Below are positions 44,143-52,801 of a DNA stretch of 64,000 nucleotides, piece after piece; within the stretch, counting starts at the first letter, position 1, and every line of letters starts with the position of its first letter. The DNA is from Vibrio sp. FE10 (lineage in GTDB: Bacteria; Pseudomonadota; Gammaproteobacteria; Enterobacterales; Vibrionaceae). Made by a program: the position numbers and the translations under genes. The stretch is from contig NZ_AP028068.1 in NCBI RefSeq assembly GCF_030297155.1, forward strand, positions 1,984,001 through 2,048,000, read 5' to 3'. The notes beneath the pieces are model-generated. The model did not search any database. It was not told the origin of the DNA and saw nothing but the letters and a program-made list of their open reading frames with translations.

Positions 44143-45126
44143 TTATCCGATCTCAACATTATCAAGCAGTTCTTCAACCACTCTTTGATGGTCAACACCA
44201 TCGGCCAATGCGTCATAAGACAATGAGAATCGATGACCTAATACGGTAGGTAGCATTGCACGCACATCATCTAACGTGACGTGGTCACGCCCTTGTAGCC
44301 AAGCATAAGCGCGAGCACATTTATCCAATGAGATTGACGCGCGTGGGCTTGAACCAATCTCAATCCATCTAGACAAGTTTGATTCTGGGTAACGCTCTGG
44401 CTTACGAGTCGCCATCACCAAGGCCACAATGTAGTTTTCGACTAAATCGGAAACCGCAATATCAGGAAGTTGGCGACGAGCTTCAAGTACCAATTCAGGT
44501 TCGATGTGTTGCGGTGTGACTAGCTCTGAACTCGTCTCACTGCCAAGTTCTTCGCTGCGCACCAATCGAATGATGTCACGCTCTGCTTCGTCTTCTGGGT
44601 AGTCGACCGTTACTTTCATGATGAAACGGTCCATTTGCGCCTCAGGTAGCGGATACGTGCCCTCTTGTTCAACCGGGTTTTGAGTCGCTAACACCATGAA
44701 CAAGTCTGGAAGGATATGAGTTTGACCACCTACGGTTATCGTCCCTTCCGCCATCGCTTCAAGTAGAGCCGCTTGCACCTTCGCAGGGGCACGGTTCACT
44801 TCATCGGCCAGAACAATGCTATTGAAAATAGGACCCGGTTGGAAATGCAGTTGAGGCTTACCATCTAGCTCTTGATACACTTCAGTACCCGTTACATCTG
44901 ATGGCAGGAGATCGGGCGTAAACTGAATACGGCCAAAGCTTGTATTCAATAAATTCGCCAACGACTTCACCGAGCGTGTTTTCGCTGTGCCGGGAAGCCC
45001 TTCTAGAAGCACATGGCCATTGGTCAATAATCCGATTACCAGAGCCCGAACGACGTGGCTCTGACCGATAACACTTTTCTCTGTCTGTTCAATCAGTTGG
45101 TTTATTGCTTGTTGCGCATGGTTCAT
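44143..45126 (-). CDS. moxR: MoxR-family AAA+ ATPase
   Basis: 327 residues. Walker A is LLEGLPGTAKTRSV (near residue 40), Walker B is VLADEVNRAP, sensor 1 is FMVLATQNPVEQEGTYPLPEAQMDRF, and a C-terminal lid contains GSSPRASISLDKCARAYA. MoxR proteins act as chaperone-like ATPases that help assemble or load cofactors into partners, together with VWA proteins. It is the first gene of the six-gene bat operon, with AGGGAAGACCT before ATG 45126 and a palindrome (45177-45191) about 50 bp upstream. Confidence 0.95.
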   Translation of the reverse strand: MNHAQQAINQLIEQTEKSVIGQSHVVRALVIGLLTNGHVLLEGLPGTAKTRSVKSLANLLNTSFGRIQFTPDLLPSDVTGTEVYQELDGKPQLHFQPGPIFNSIVLADEVNRAPAKVQAALLEAMAEGTITVGGQTHILPDLFMVLATQNPVEQEGTYPLPEAQMDRFIMKVTVDYPEDEAERDIIRLVRSEELGSETSSELVTPQHIEPELVLEARRQLPDIAVSDLVENYIVALVMATRKPERYPESNLSRWIEIGSSPRASISLDKCARAYAWLQGRDHVTLDDVRAMLPTVLGHRFSLSYDALADGVDHQRVVEELLDNVEIG

Positions 45127-45176
45127 AGGTCTTCCCTTAATTCAATCTGGCTGCGTACATCCTACTCACAAGCCCC

Positions 45177-45203
45177 ATAACTATTAGTTATAAGCACCAT
45201 AGC
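45177..45203. promoter_or_regulatory. Palindromic site upstream of moxR
   Basis: ATAACTA-T-TAGTTAT (45177-45191) is a perfect inverted repeat. It continues as GTTATA-AGCAC-CATAGC (45187-45203), which resembles the sites at 29663 and 49605. It lies in the 95-bp gap between cytochrome and moxR and is a probable operator. Confidence 0.5.
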
Positions 45204-45221
45204 CACGTCAATTCTGGTACT

Positions 45222-47603
45222 TTATTTCAGCATTGCTTTCAATTGGTTAATCGCCTCCGGTGGCGCGACTTTACTCAATGACGAAATACATTTTTCAAAC
45301 GCTTTTGCTGCGCCCGGTTTCTGGTAATTTCGGGCCAAAATCTCACACTGTGCGTACAAGTGTTGTGGATTGCGGCTGAATTGGTAAGCCTTGTTCAATG
45401 ACTTACTCGCGGCAAGAACATCAGACTTCTCTAAAGCCAAGCCGTACACATACCAATATTGTGGGTCAGTTTGCGCCGTTTCAGCGGCTTGTTTTAGGTA
45501 GTCGGTTGCTTGCTTGTAATCTTTGACTCGCAGCATGGATAACCCTGCGCTGTATGGCAACACACTCGATTTAGGTTGAGCTTGAATGCCTTGCTTCAAT
45601 GTCGACAGCGCTTTTGCTTCGTTACCTTTCGCTCGATACAAATCAGCCAAGTTGGCATAACTGTTCTCGAAGTAAGGCTCAATATCGATAGCGCCTAGAT
45701 AAAACTCAATCGCTTTGTCGTGCTCACCTAAATCTCGGTAAACGTTACCTAGGTTTGTGCGGCCAAATCCTCTGTCAGCATTAAATTGTTGTATCTCAAT
45801 GTACTCTTCCAGCGCTGGCTTGATTTGATCTTTCTGCAGCGGGTTCATCTCTCCCCAGTAACGCACAAGCGCGCCTGCAGTTTCTGAACGAATCGACAAT
45901 ACAGGATCTTCCAATAGTGGCTCTAGAATCTGCCAACGATCAGTGAATGGGAAACCAGACGAGCCTTGTACAACACCCAACCGAATCATCTCATCTTCGT
46001 GTTTTACCGCTCTTGCTAATGAGATAAGTGTGTTCTTACCCGTATTACCACCCAAACGTTCTAAGCTCGAAGCGCGAATGATATTGCTTAAGCTTGAATC
46101 CTGAGCTGAATACGCCAATGCATCCTCTGCACCTCTGTGCCCTATTGAATCCGCGTAAAAGGCGACAGCAAAGTGTTGCTGGTTACGATACTTAGAATCT
46201 GGGAACCATTGACCGATTTGTTTATCAGCCCACTGGTCGGTTTGATCTTCATGACAGCTGGTACAGACGTTCGGTGTTTTAATGTGTTGGCTGATATCAG
46301 GGCGTGGGATATGCCAACTGTGGTCACGCCTTGGGTCAACTTCCATGTACGTCGTTTCAGGCATGTGGCAAGTGGTACATTGTGAAGCTTCGGTATTTGC
46401 TTCATGGAATGTGTGTTTTTCAGGTGTGTATTCAGAGGCAATGTGACATTGGCTACACACAGCTTCTTCAGCAATTTTCAGTTCTGCGGTATGGGGATCG
46501 TGACAGTTAGTACACGTGACGCCTTTCTCTGCCATCACTGATTGTAAAAAGGACCCGTAAACGTAATCTTCATCGTAGATTTGACCATCGTTGTGGTAAA
46601 GCTCAGGAGTAATCAAGCTCAGACGATACTTATCAAAAAATGACCCGTTTACGTGATCACCCGTTTCATTCAACTGAGTACGTCGACTGTGGCATTGAGC
46701 ACAGGTTTGAACTTGATTGGTATGGATGATGTCTTTTGGTTGAAGGGTTGAGTTGCCCTCTTGGTAGATCCACTCTTTCACCGACTTCGACAAGTCACGG
46801 TCAAAACCGTAATGCGCCGAGACATGGACATCTTTTCCACCGTTGGCTGCGGCTTGCTGGTTATTTGCTAGCTTGGCCTGCTCAACGTGCTCACTCGCAG
46901 GGCCATGACACGCCTCACAACCAACATTAATCTCAGACCAAGTGGTATTGTAAGTATTGCTTGCGCTGTCGTAGTTCTTTTCTAGATTTGTTGAATGGCA
47001 GTCTGCACACATGAAGTTCCAGTTTTGACCGCTGTTGGTCCAGTAGAATTCATCGGTGTTGGTGGTATCAGGATAGAGATGAAACCAGCGTTGGCCGCCT
47101 TCGTCCTCAGTGCGAGAATCCCAAGCGAAAGGAATCAACTGTACGCGTCCGTCTTCAAACTCAACCATGTACTGCTGCAGAGGCTCAAAGGCAAAGGTAT
47201 AACTGATTTTGTAATCTTTGAATTGTCCGTCGGGCCCTTCGATGTTGACCCAAAACTCATCACCCTTGCGAAAAAAACGGTTGGGCTTTCCTTTATGAGT
47301 TACGGTTTGATCGTTGAAGTCGCCCAAAACGGACTCTTCGGTCGCATGCTTCATCGCCATATCATGATGAGAGCCTTGCCACGCTTCCACTTCTTCGCTG
47401 TGGCAGTCAATACAAGCGTCAGAGCCGACATATTTAGCTTGAGAGCTAGCAGGCAAAGCTTCTGATCCGGCTGATAAAGCCTGTTCATTGGCATAGCCGT
47501 TGAAACTGAGTGTCGACAACATAGGTAAAGACAACATTGCGGATAATACTGCAACTCGCTGGTGTTTCAATCCGTTCACTAGTGAGCACAACCATGCAGA
47601 CAT
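45222..47603 (-). CDS. Eight-haem c-type cytochrome with HEAT/TPR C-terminal half
   Basis: 793 residues, exported (hydrophobic N-terminus to about residue 38). Eight CxxCH haem motifs are present: CIDCH, CADCH, CEACH, CAQCH, CTNCH, CSQCH, CTTCH and CTSCH, all within about residues 60-445. This is the arrangement of cytochrome c554-type multihaem proteins. The rest (about 460-793) is HEAT-like (VLSIRSETAGALVRYWG) then TPR (NVYRDLGEHDKAIEFYLGAI and following). This half is homologous to the haem-free protein at 27100-28176. It is encoded between a sulfatase gene and the moxR operon on one strand. It may transfer electrons or act as a haem-bearing scaffold; reaction unknown. Confidence 0.88.
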   Translation of the reverse strand: MSAWLCSLVNGLKHQRVAVLSAMLSLPMLSTLSFNGYANEQALSAGSEALPASSQAKYVGSDACIDCHSEEVEAWQGSHHDMAMKHATEESVLGDFNDQTVTHKGKPNRFFRKGDEFWVNIEGPDGQFKDYKISYTFAFEPLQQYMVEFEDGRVQLIPFAWDSRTEDEGGQRWFHLYPDTTNTDEFYWTNSGQNWNFMCADCHSTNLEKNYDSASNTYNTTWSEINVGCEACHGPASEHVEQAKLANNQQAAANGGKDVHVSAHYGFDRDLSKSVKEWIYQEGNSTLQPKDIIHTNQVQTCAQCHSRRTQLNETGDHVNGSFFDKYRLSLITPELYHNDGQIYDEDYVYGSFLQSVMAEKGVTCTNCHDPHTAELKIAEEAVCSQCHIASEYTPEKHTFHEANTEASQCTTCHMPETTYMEVDPRRDHSWHIPRPDISQHIKTPNVCTSCHEDQTDQWADKQIGQWFPDSKYRNQQHFAVAFYADSIGHRGAEDALAYSAQDSSLSNIIRASSLERLGGNTGKNTLISLARAVKHEDEMIRLGVVQGSSGFPFTDRWQILEPLLEDPVLSIRSETAGALVRYWGEMNPLQKDQIKPALEEYIEIQQFNADRGFGRTNLGNVYRDLGEHDKAIEFYLGAIDIEPYFENSYANLADLYRAKGNEAKALSTLKQGIQAQPKSSVLPYSAGLSMLRVKDYKQATDYLKQAAETAQTDPQYWYVYGLALEKSDVLAASKSLNKAYQFSRNPQHLYAQCEILARNYQKPGAAKAFEKCISSLSKVAPPEAINQLKAMLK

Positions 47604-47740
47604 AACATTCCTTGTTTTTATACATCCTTATGCTTAATAAGGTAGACGTAAAAACAACGAAATTACAATTATTTAGTGGCAGTTAGCTCGATAGTTGTGA
47701 TTCATATTCACGACTGGTATTTACTCACCGATATGCGCAT

Positions 47741-47767
47741 AAAAAAAAGAGCTCCTAGGAGCTCTTT
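47741..47767 (-). terminator. Terminator of the first sulfatase gene
   Basis: AAAGAGCTCCT-AGGAGCTCTTT (47746-47767) is a perfect 22-bp palindrome. The A-run at 47741-47748 reads as a U-tract on the minus strand. It separates the sulfatase from the cytochrome gene. Confidence 0.82.
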
Positions 47768-47811
47768 GTGTTTTCAGTTTCATCAAGCTATCAGTTTCAA
47801 TAAACCAAAGC

Positions 47812-49359
47812 TTACTTGTTATGGTTCTCTTGAAGTTTCTCCATTACCTGATCCAAGCTAAAGCTTGCTGCTTTTTGGCGTGGTGGGTATTCAGCAAATG
47901 TTTCTAAGAATTTGCCCACATACGCTTGTGCAGGAACGAACATATAAGCATGGTCTAGCAACCAGTCATAATAGGTATTCGACGTAATATCTGCGTTTTC
48001 GTATGGGTCCATACGCAAGTTAAACAGCTTAGGAAGACGTAACGTCACGAACGGTTCTGACCAAATCTGCATCGTACCCGTTGCACGCTGCTCCATGAAC
48101 ACCGCTTTCCATTGGTTGTAACGAAGCGCCGCTAAATCACCGTCATCAGTAAAGTAGAAGATCTCGTGACGACGACCTTTTTCTTCTTCACCGGTTAGGT
48201 AAGGCAGGAAGTTATAACCATCTAGGTGGACCTTGAACGTTTTGTCACCCGCAGTATGACCTTTCAGCAGTTTCTCTTTGATTTGATCATCACCAGCGGC
48301 TGCAACGAAGGTCGGCATCCAGTCCATGTGGTGCATAATTTCGTTAGAGACACTGCCCGGTTCAATCTTACCCGGCCAACGAACCATTGCTGGCACACGG
48401 TATGCGCCTTCCCAGTTGGTATTTTTCTCACCACGGAACGGCGTTGTACCGGCATCAGGCCAAGAGTTCATGTGTGGACCATTATCTGTTGAGTAGAAAA
48501 CAATCGTGTTGTCTTTGATACCCAACTCATCCACTTGCTTCAATAGTTGGCCAACGTGTCGATCGTGCTCAACCATACCATCGGCGTAGTTACCAACGCC
48601 TGTTACACCTTTACTGTCCGCTTTCACGTGCGTTCTAAAGTGCATACGTGTTGCGTTCCACCAAACGAAGAAGGGCTTGTCGGCTTTCACCGCACGATCC
48701 ATGAAATCGAGTGCCGCATCGAGTGTTTCTTCATCAACGGTTTCCATACGCTTACGCGTTAGTGGGCCCGTATCTTCAATCTTGCCATCAGCAAATGATT
48801 TGATTACACCACGCGGGCCAAATTTCTTACGGAACTCTGGGTCGGTTGGGTAATCTTCATTTTCTGGTTCTTCCTCAGCATTCAGGTGGTAAAGGTTGCC
48901 AAAAAATTCGTCAAACCCGTGCGCTGTTGGAAGGAATTCATCTTTATCGCCGAGGTGGTTTTTACCAAATTGACCGGTCATGTAACCCATCGGTTTAAGC
49001 ATTTCAGCAATGGTTGCATCTTCTGCTTGAAGGCCAATATCGGCGCCCGGCAAGCCTACTTTACTCAAACCGGTTCTAAGTACACTTTGACCCGTAATGA
49101 ACGTAGAGCGACCTGCGGTACAAGATTGCTCTGCGTAGTAATCCGTAAACATCATGCCTTCTTTGGCGATGCTATCAATGTTCGGAGTTTGATACCCCAT
49201 TAAGCCAAAGGTGTACGCACTGACATTAGATTGACCAATGTCATCACCCCAAATGACGAGAATATTCGGTTTTTCTGCTGCGAATGTGGTGGTGGAAGCC
49301 GCCATCATCGCAGTGCCCAAAATCGCTAATCGACGTTTGACGCCATATTTCGCTGTCAT
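47812..49359 (-). CDS. Periplasmic arylsulfatase, Cys-type
   Basis: 515 residues from ATG 49359 (GAGGTTTCT upstream; an ATG at 49386 gives an unlikely extension). Signal peptide cleaved near TFA-AEKP. Alkaline-phosphatase-fold sulfatase: NILVIWGDDIG (metal Asp pair), QSCTAGRSTFITG with Cys as formylglycine precursor (C-T-A-G-R), GKNHLGD and FYSTDNGPH. It hydrolyses sulfate esters after Cys is converted to formylglycine, here most likely by the anSME at 28270, as no catalytic FGE is seen. It is divergent from, and roughly half identical by eye to, the next sulfatase. Natural substrate unknown (algal polysaccharide or small aryl sulfates possible). Confidence 0.93.
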   Translation of the reverse strand: MTAKYGVKRRLAILGTAMMAASTTTFAAEKPNILVIWGDDIGQSNVSAYTFGLMGYQTPNIDSIAKEGMMFTDYYAEQSCTAGRSTFITGQSVLRTGLSKVGLPGADIGLQAEDATIAEMLKPMGYMTGQFGKNHLGDKDEFLPTAHGFDEFFGNLYHLNAEEEPENEDYPTDPEFRKKFGPRGVIKSFADGKIEDTGPLTRKRMETVDEETLDAALDFMDRAVKADKPFFVWWNATRMHFRTHVKADSKGVTGVGNYADGMVEHDRHVGQLLKQVDELGIKDNTIVFYSTDNGPHMNSWPDAGTTPFRGEKNTNWEGAYRVPAMVRWPGKIEPGSVSNEIMHHMDWMPTFVAAAGDDQIKEKLLKGHTAGDKTFKVHLDGYNFLPYLTGEEEKGRRHEIFYFTDDGDLAALRYNQWKAVFMEQRATGTMQIWSEPFVTLRLPKLFNLRMDPYENADITSNTYYDWLLDHAYMFVPAQAYVGKFLETFAEYPPRQKAASFSLDQVMEKLQENHNK

Positions 49360-49704
49360 AGAAACCTCTTCGTTAGTTATTTGCATCCTGCCCTACTACC
49401 TATAGTCCATTTTTTACGCATTCGCGAGATTCACTAACTTATTAATCTTTTTGTCATTTTTCTATTTTCGATAACCCGCAAATGACCGATAAATTTACGT
49501 AAGCAAACATGACTAGGATCACACATACAAATTGAAGGGACATTTCACTCATTAGAACTAAATCATTTAGAATCATTAAGTTAGCACCTACCCATAACAT
49601 TTAGTTATAACCACTATAAAAAGACAGCATCCATTTTTGAGATTAATGTGCGCTCATCGATGTGTTGTTCTAACGCATTAATCTTAAAAGTAAATGGAGT
49701 CCTT
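49360..49704. promoter_or_regulatory. Divergent promoter region between the two sulfatase genes
   Basis: This 345-bp AT-rich spacer holds, at 49595-49621, ATAAC-N5-GTTATA-ACCAC-TATAAA, closely like the site before moxR and the palindrome at 29663. A GGAGTCC ribosome binding site lies ~7 bp before ATG 49705. No gene is visible. Confidence 0.5.
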
Positions 49705-51267
49705 ATGGGTACTAAAATTAATAAACTAGCATTAGGTGTTGGCTTATTAGCAGCTTCTTCAGCGGCAACAGCAGCAGAAAAACCAAACATTCTTGCTATC
49801 TGGGGTGATGACATTGGTGTGTTTAACATCAGTGCTTACAACAACGGTATGATGGGTTACGAAACACCTAACATCGACCGTATTGCTAACGAAGGCGCAC
49901 TGTTTACCGATCACTACGGTCAACAGTCTTGTACTGCAGGTCGTGCTGCATTCCTAACAGGTCAAGAACCATTCCGTACTGGTCTTCTGACTATCGGTAT
50001 GCCAGGTTCAGACCATGGTATTCCAGATTGGGCTCCAACTATCGCTGACCTTCTTAAAGAACAGGGCTACATGACTGCTCAGTTCGGTAAGAACCACATG
50101 GGTGACCAAGACAAACACCTTCCAACGAACCACGGCTTTGACCAGTTCTTCGGTAACCTATACCACCTAAACGCGGAAGAAGAGCCAGAGACATACTACT
50201 ACCCTAAAGACCCTGAGTTCCGTAAGAACTTCGGTCCTCGTGGTGTAATCAAGTCGACTTCTGACGGTAAAATTGAAGATACAGGCCCTATGACGCGTAA
50301 GCGTATGGAGCATGCTGATGAAGAGTTCCTAGAAGAATCTCTTGCGTTCATGGAAAAAGCAGTGAAAGCTGACAAACCATTCTTCATCTGGCACAACACA
50401 ACACGTATGCACGTGTGGACTCGTCTACAAGAAAAATACCAAGGTAAATCAGGTATCAGCATCTACGCAGATGGCATGCTAGAGCACGATGACCAAGTGG
50501 GTATCCTTCTAGACAAGCTTGATGAGCTTAAAATCGCAGACAACACAATCGTAATCTACTCTACCGATAACGGTGCAGAGACAGTATCTTGGCCTGATGG
50601 CGGTGCTACTTACTTCCACGGTGAGAAAGGTACAACTTACGAAGGTGGTATGCGTGTTCCTCAGCTAGTTCGCTGGCCTGGCACTATCAAACCGGGAACT
50701 AAGATCAACGACATCATGAGTCACCAAGACTGGATCCCGACTCTACTAGCAGCTGCTGGTGATGATAAAGTGGTTGAGAAGCTAGCTTCTGATAAAGGCG
50801 CGTCTTACAACGGTAAGAACTGGCGTGTACACCTAGATGGTTACAACTTCCTACCTTTCTTCGAAGGTAAAGAAGAGAAAGGCCCTCGTGATAGCATGCT
50901 TTACTTCTCTGCTAACGCTGAGCTAAATGCGGTACGTTGGAATGACTTCAAGATCTCATTCGCAGTTATGGATGGTAACATCACCAACGCTGTTCGCTTC
51001 CAACCAAACTGGCCTCAAGTAGTACATCTACGTGCAGACCCGTTCGAAAAAGCACCACACGAATCTGGCATGTACCTACGTTGGATGGCAGACAACATGT
51101 GGCTATTCGTACCTGTAGGCGGCAAAGTACAAGAGTTCATGAACACGCTACCTGACTACCCTATGCAGCAAAGCCAAGTGTTGAACCCTGGTAACTTCAA
51201 CCAGAATGCTTACATGCTTCAAGGTAAACTTAAGCAACTAGAAGCAGCGGCGGCACAAGCTAAGTAA
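49705..51267 (+). CDS. Periplasmic arylsulfatase, Cys-type (second paralogue)
   Basis: 520 residues from ATG 49705 (GGAG upstream; an ATG at 49648 would add 19 non-signal residues). Signal peptide cleaved near ATA-AEKP. Sulfatase motifs: NILAIWGDDIG, QQSCTAGRAAFLTG (formylglycine Cys), GKNHMGDQDKH and IYSTDNGAE. It shares long identical blocks with the neighbouring sulfatase, such as FGNLYHLNAEEEPE and FGPRGVIKS. Codon choice is strongly biased to GGT, CGT, CTA and AAC-type codons, more than in its neighbours, which suggests high expression when induced. It is followed by a strong terminator. Confidence 0.93.
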   Translation: MGTKINKLALGVGLLAASSAATAAEKPNILAIWGDDIGVFNISAYNNGMMGYETPNIDRIANEGALFTDHYGQQSCTAGRAAFLTGQEPFRTGLLTIGMPGSDHGIPDWAPTIADLLKEQGYMTAQFGKNHMGDQDKHLPTNHGFDQFFGNLYHLNAEEEPETYYYPKDPEFRKNFGPRGVIKSTSDGKIEDTGPMTRKRMEHADEEFLEESLAFMEKAVKADKPFFIWHNTTRMHVWTRLQEKYQGKSGISIYADGMLEHDDQVGILLDKLDELKIADNTIVIYSTDNGAETVSWPDGGATYFHGEKGTTYEGGMRVPQLVRWPGTIKPGTKINDIMSHQDWIPTLLAAAGDDKVVEKLASDKGASYNGKNWRVHLDGYNFLPFFEGKEEKGPRDSMLYFSANAELNAVRWNDFKISFAVMDGNITNAVRFQPNWPQVVHLRADPFEKAPHESGMYLRWMADNMWLFVPVGGKVQEFMNTLPDYPMQQSQVLNPGNFNQNAYMLQGKLKQLEAAAAQAK

Positions 51268-51307
51268 TCATTACTTTATGCTAAACAGTCACTGACTAGA
51301 TTGAAGC

Positions 51308-51345
51308 AAAGCCGTGATAGCCATTTCGCTATCACGGCTTTTTTG
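51308..51345 (+). terminator. Terminator of the second sulfatase gene
   Basis: AAAGCCGTGATAGC (51308-51321) pairs with GCTATCACGGCTTT (51328-51341), followed by a T-run. Confidence 0.92.
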
Positions 51346-51355
51346 CATCTACTAA

Positions 51356-51409
51356 CTATTAAGTCTGTATTAGCTATTAAGACTGTATTAGTTATTAAGT
51401 CTAAAAACT
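51356..51409. repeat. 18-bp tandem repeat downstream of the sulfatase gene
   Basis: CTATTAAGTCTGTATTAG at 51356 and CTATTAAGACTGTATTAG at 51374 are followed by a decayed third unit at 51392. The rest of the 427-bp gap 51268-51694 shows only a weak, unconvincing 63-codon frame (51448-51639). Confidence 0.8.
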
Positions 51410-51694
51410 GATTTCTGAAATACCCCTGATTTGAATCGCACACATGATTGAAACACCGCGTTCGTTACAATAAATTTCCTGCTCAGTCATGCCTCGCTGA
51501 TGAACACCAAATCCCAAGCCTTAAGTTTCAACCTTTGGTCACCTTCCTCATAGAACGAAGTTCTAACCCCTACGCTTGCAAGATTTCGATTATGAAACTA
51601 GATTTATATTTATGTACTTATCGTTCACAGAGTAAGTGAGCTCAGAAGGATTTTGAGCTGACAAAATGGTCTAAATTCAGATGGAACTAATGCG

Positions 51695-52801
51695 ATGAAA
51701 ACTCCATATTTGGTAGGAATCGGCATTGCTGTAACGTGTATTTCAATCGCAGCCTTAGTTTATGATGCTGCATCGTTCGACACTCACCATTACCATGATG
51801 AGGAAAACAAAACACCCCCTTCCTTAACTAGCGAGCATTCACACAAAAACACGAGCGCTAACACAGGTATCAGCAACAACACAGGCATTAGCAACACAGG
51901 CGTCAGTTCTTCTAGTTTGCAAATTTTCCCAATTCCCGATTCCACAGAAATTGACCACAAACTCGCAAGAATCGGGTGGGCACTGTTCAAAGATCCTAAC
52001 CTCTCCTCAAATCAAAGCGTCAGCTGTGAAAGTTGTCATAGCTTACAAACGAATGGAGCAGAAGTGATTCCTGTCTCTATTGGCGTCAATGGCGCTGGAA
52101 TGCGAAATTCACTCACGGTCTTTAACGCTGTCTTTAACTATCGATTCTTTTGGGATGGACGAGTGAACAACCTTGCTGACCAAATTGATGGCCCGGTGCA
52201 CAACGTCGATGAGATGGATTCCAACTGGGAACTCATTACCAATTACGTCTCCCAGTCGGATGACTATATCGATATGTTCCAAGCAGAACAGATACCCATT
52301 GATACTGCGTCGATAAAGGCCGTTTTAATTGAATTCATGCAAGGGCTAACCACCCCAAATGCGCCATTTGATCAGTATTTACGTGGTGACACGAATGCCC
52401 TTTCTGAAACCGCACAACGCGGGTGGGAAACCTTTCAAGAAGAAGGCTGTATCCGTTGTCATCAAGGCACCAATATTGGTGGAGGCATGGTGATGCGATT
52501 CGGATATTTTGGGTTATCAAAGACAGGAGCAGAACGAAGTGAAGATCAAGGCCGCTTTATGTTTACTGCTCAACCTCAAGATAAACATCTGTTTCGTGTC
52601 GCGAGCCTTAGGAATGTTGCGATTACGGCCCCCTATTTTCACGATGGACAGACCGCTACGTTAGAAGAGGCGATTAAGATTATGGGAGAGAGCCAGTTAG
52701 GAAAAACATTTGAACAACAAACCATTAGCGACATCAAAGTGTTTCTCGAATCTCTCACCGGTAACCGCCCTCAAATGTTAGTGGAGTTTGAAAATGAATA
52801 G
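51695..52801 (+). CDS. Dihaem cytochrome c peroxidase-like (MauG/CcpA family) protein
   Basis: 368 residues. The N-terminal hydrophobic segment (about 6-24) is a signal or anchor, then a His-rich stretch and a Ser/Thr/Asn-rich linker with repeated NTGISN. Two haem motifs are visible, CESCH (near 110) and CIRCH (near 252), with family landmarks SVGVNGAGMRNS-like (here SIGVNGAGMRNS), FFWDGR, LRNVAITAPYFHDG and TLEEAI. It lies in the periplasm and could reduce H2O2 or act as a redox or haem-based sensor. The following kinase gene overlaps its 3' end by 8 bp, so the two are translated together; a sensor role is an inference from that. Confidence 0.9.
   Translation: MKTPYLVGIGIAVTCISIAALVYDAASFDTHHYHDEENKTPPSLTSEHSHKNTSANTGISNNTGISNTGVSSSSLQIFPIPDSTEIDHKLARIGWALFKDPNLSSNQSVSCESCHSLQTNGAEVIPVSIGVNGAGMRNSLTVFNAVFNYRFFWDGRVNNLADQIDGPVHNVDEMDSNWELITNYVSQSDDYIDMFQAEQIPIDTASIKAVLIEFMQGLTTPNAPFDQYLRGDTNALSETAQRGWETFQEEGCIRCHQGTNIGGGMVMRFGYFGLSKTGAERSEDQGRFMFTAQPQDKHLFRVASLRNVAITAPYFHDGQTATLEEAIKIMGESQLGKTFEQQTISDIKVFLESLTGNRPQMLVEFENE

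Noticed and set aside
51448..51639. 63-codon plus-strand frame upstream of the dihaem gene
   Set aside because: No ribosome site, unusual composition and no recognisable pattern.
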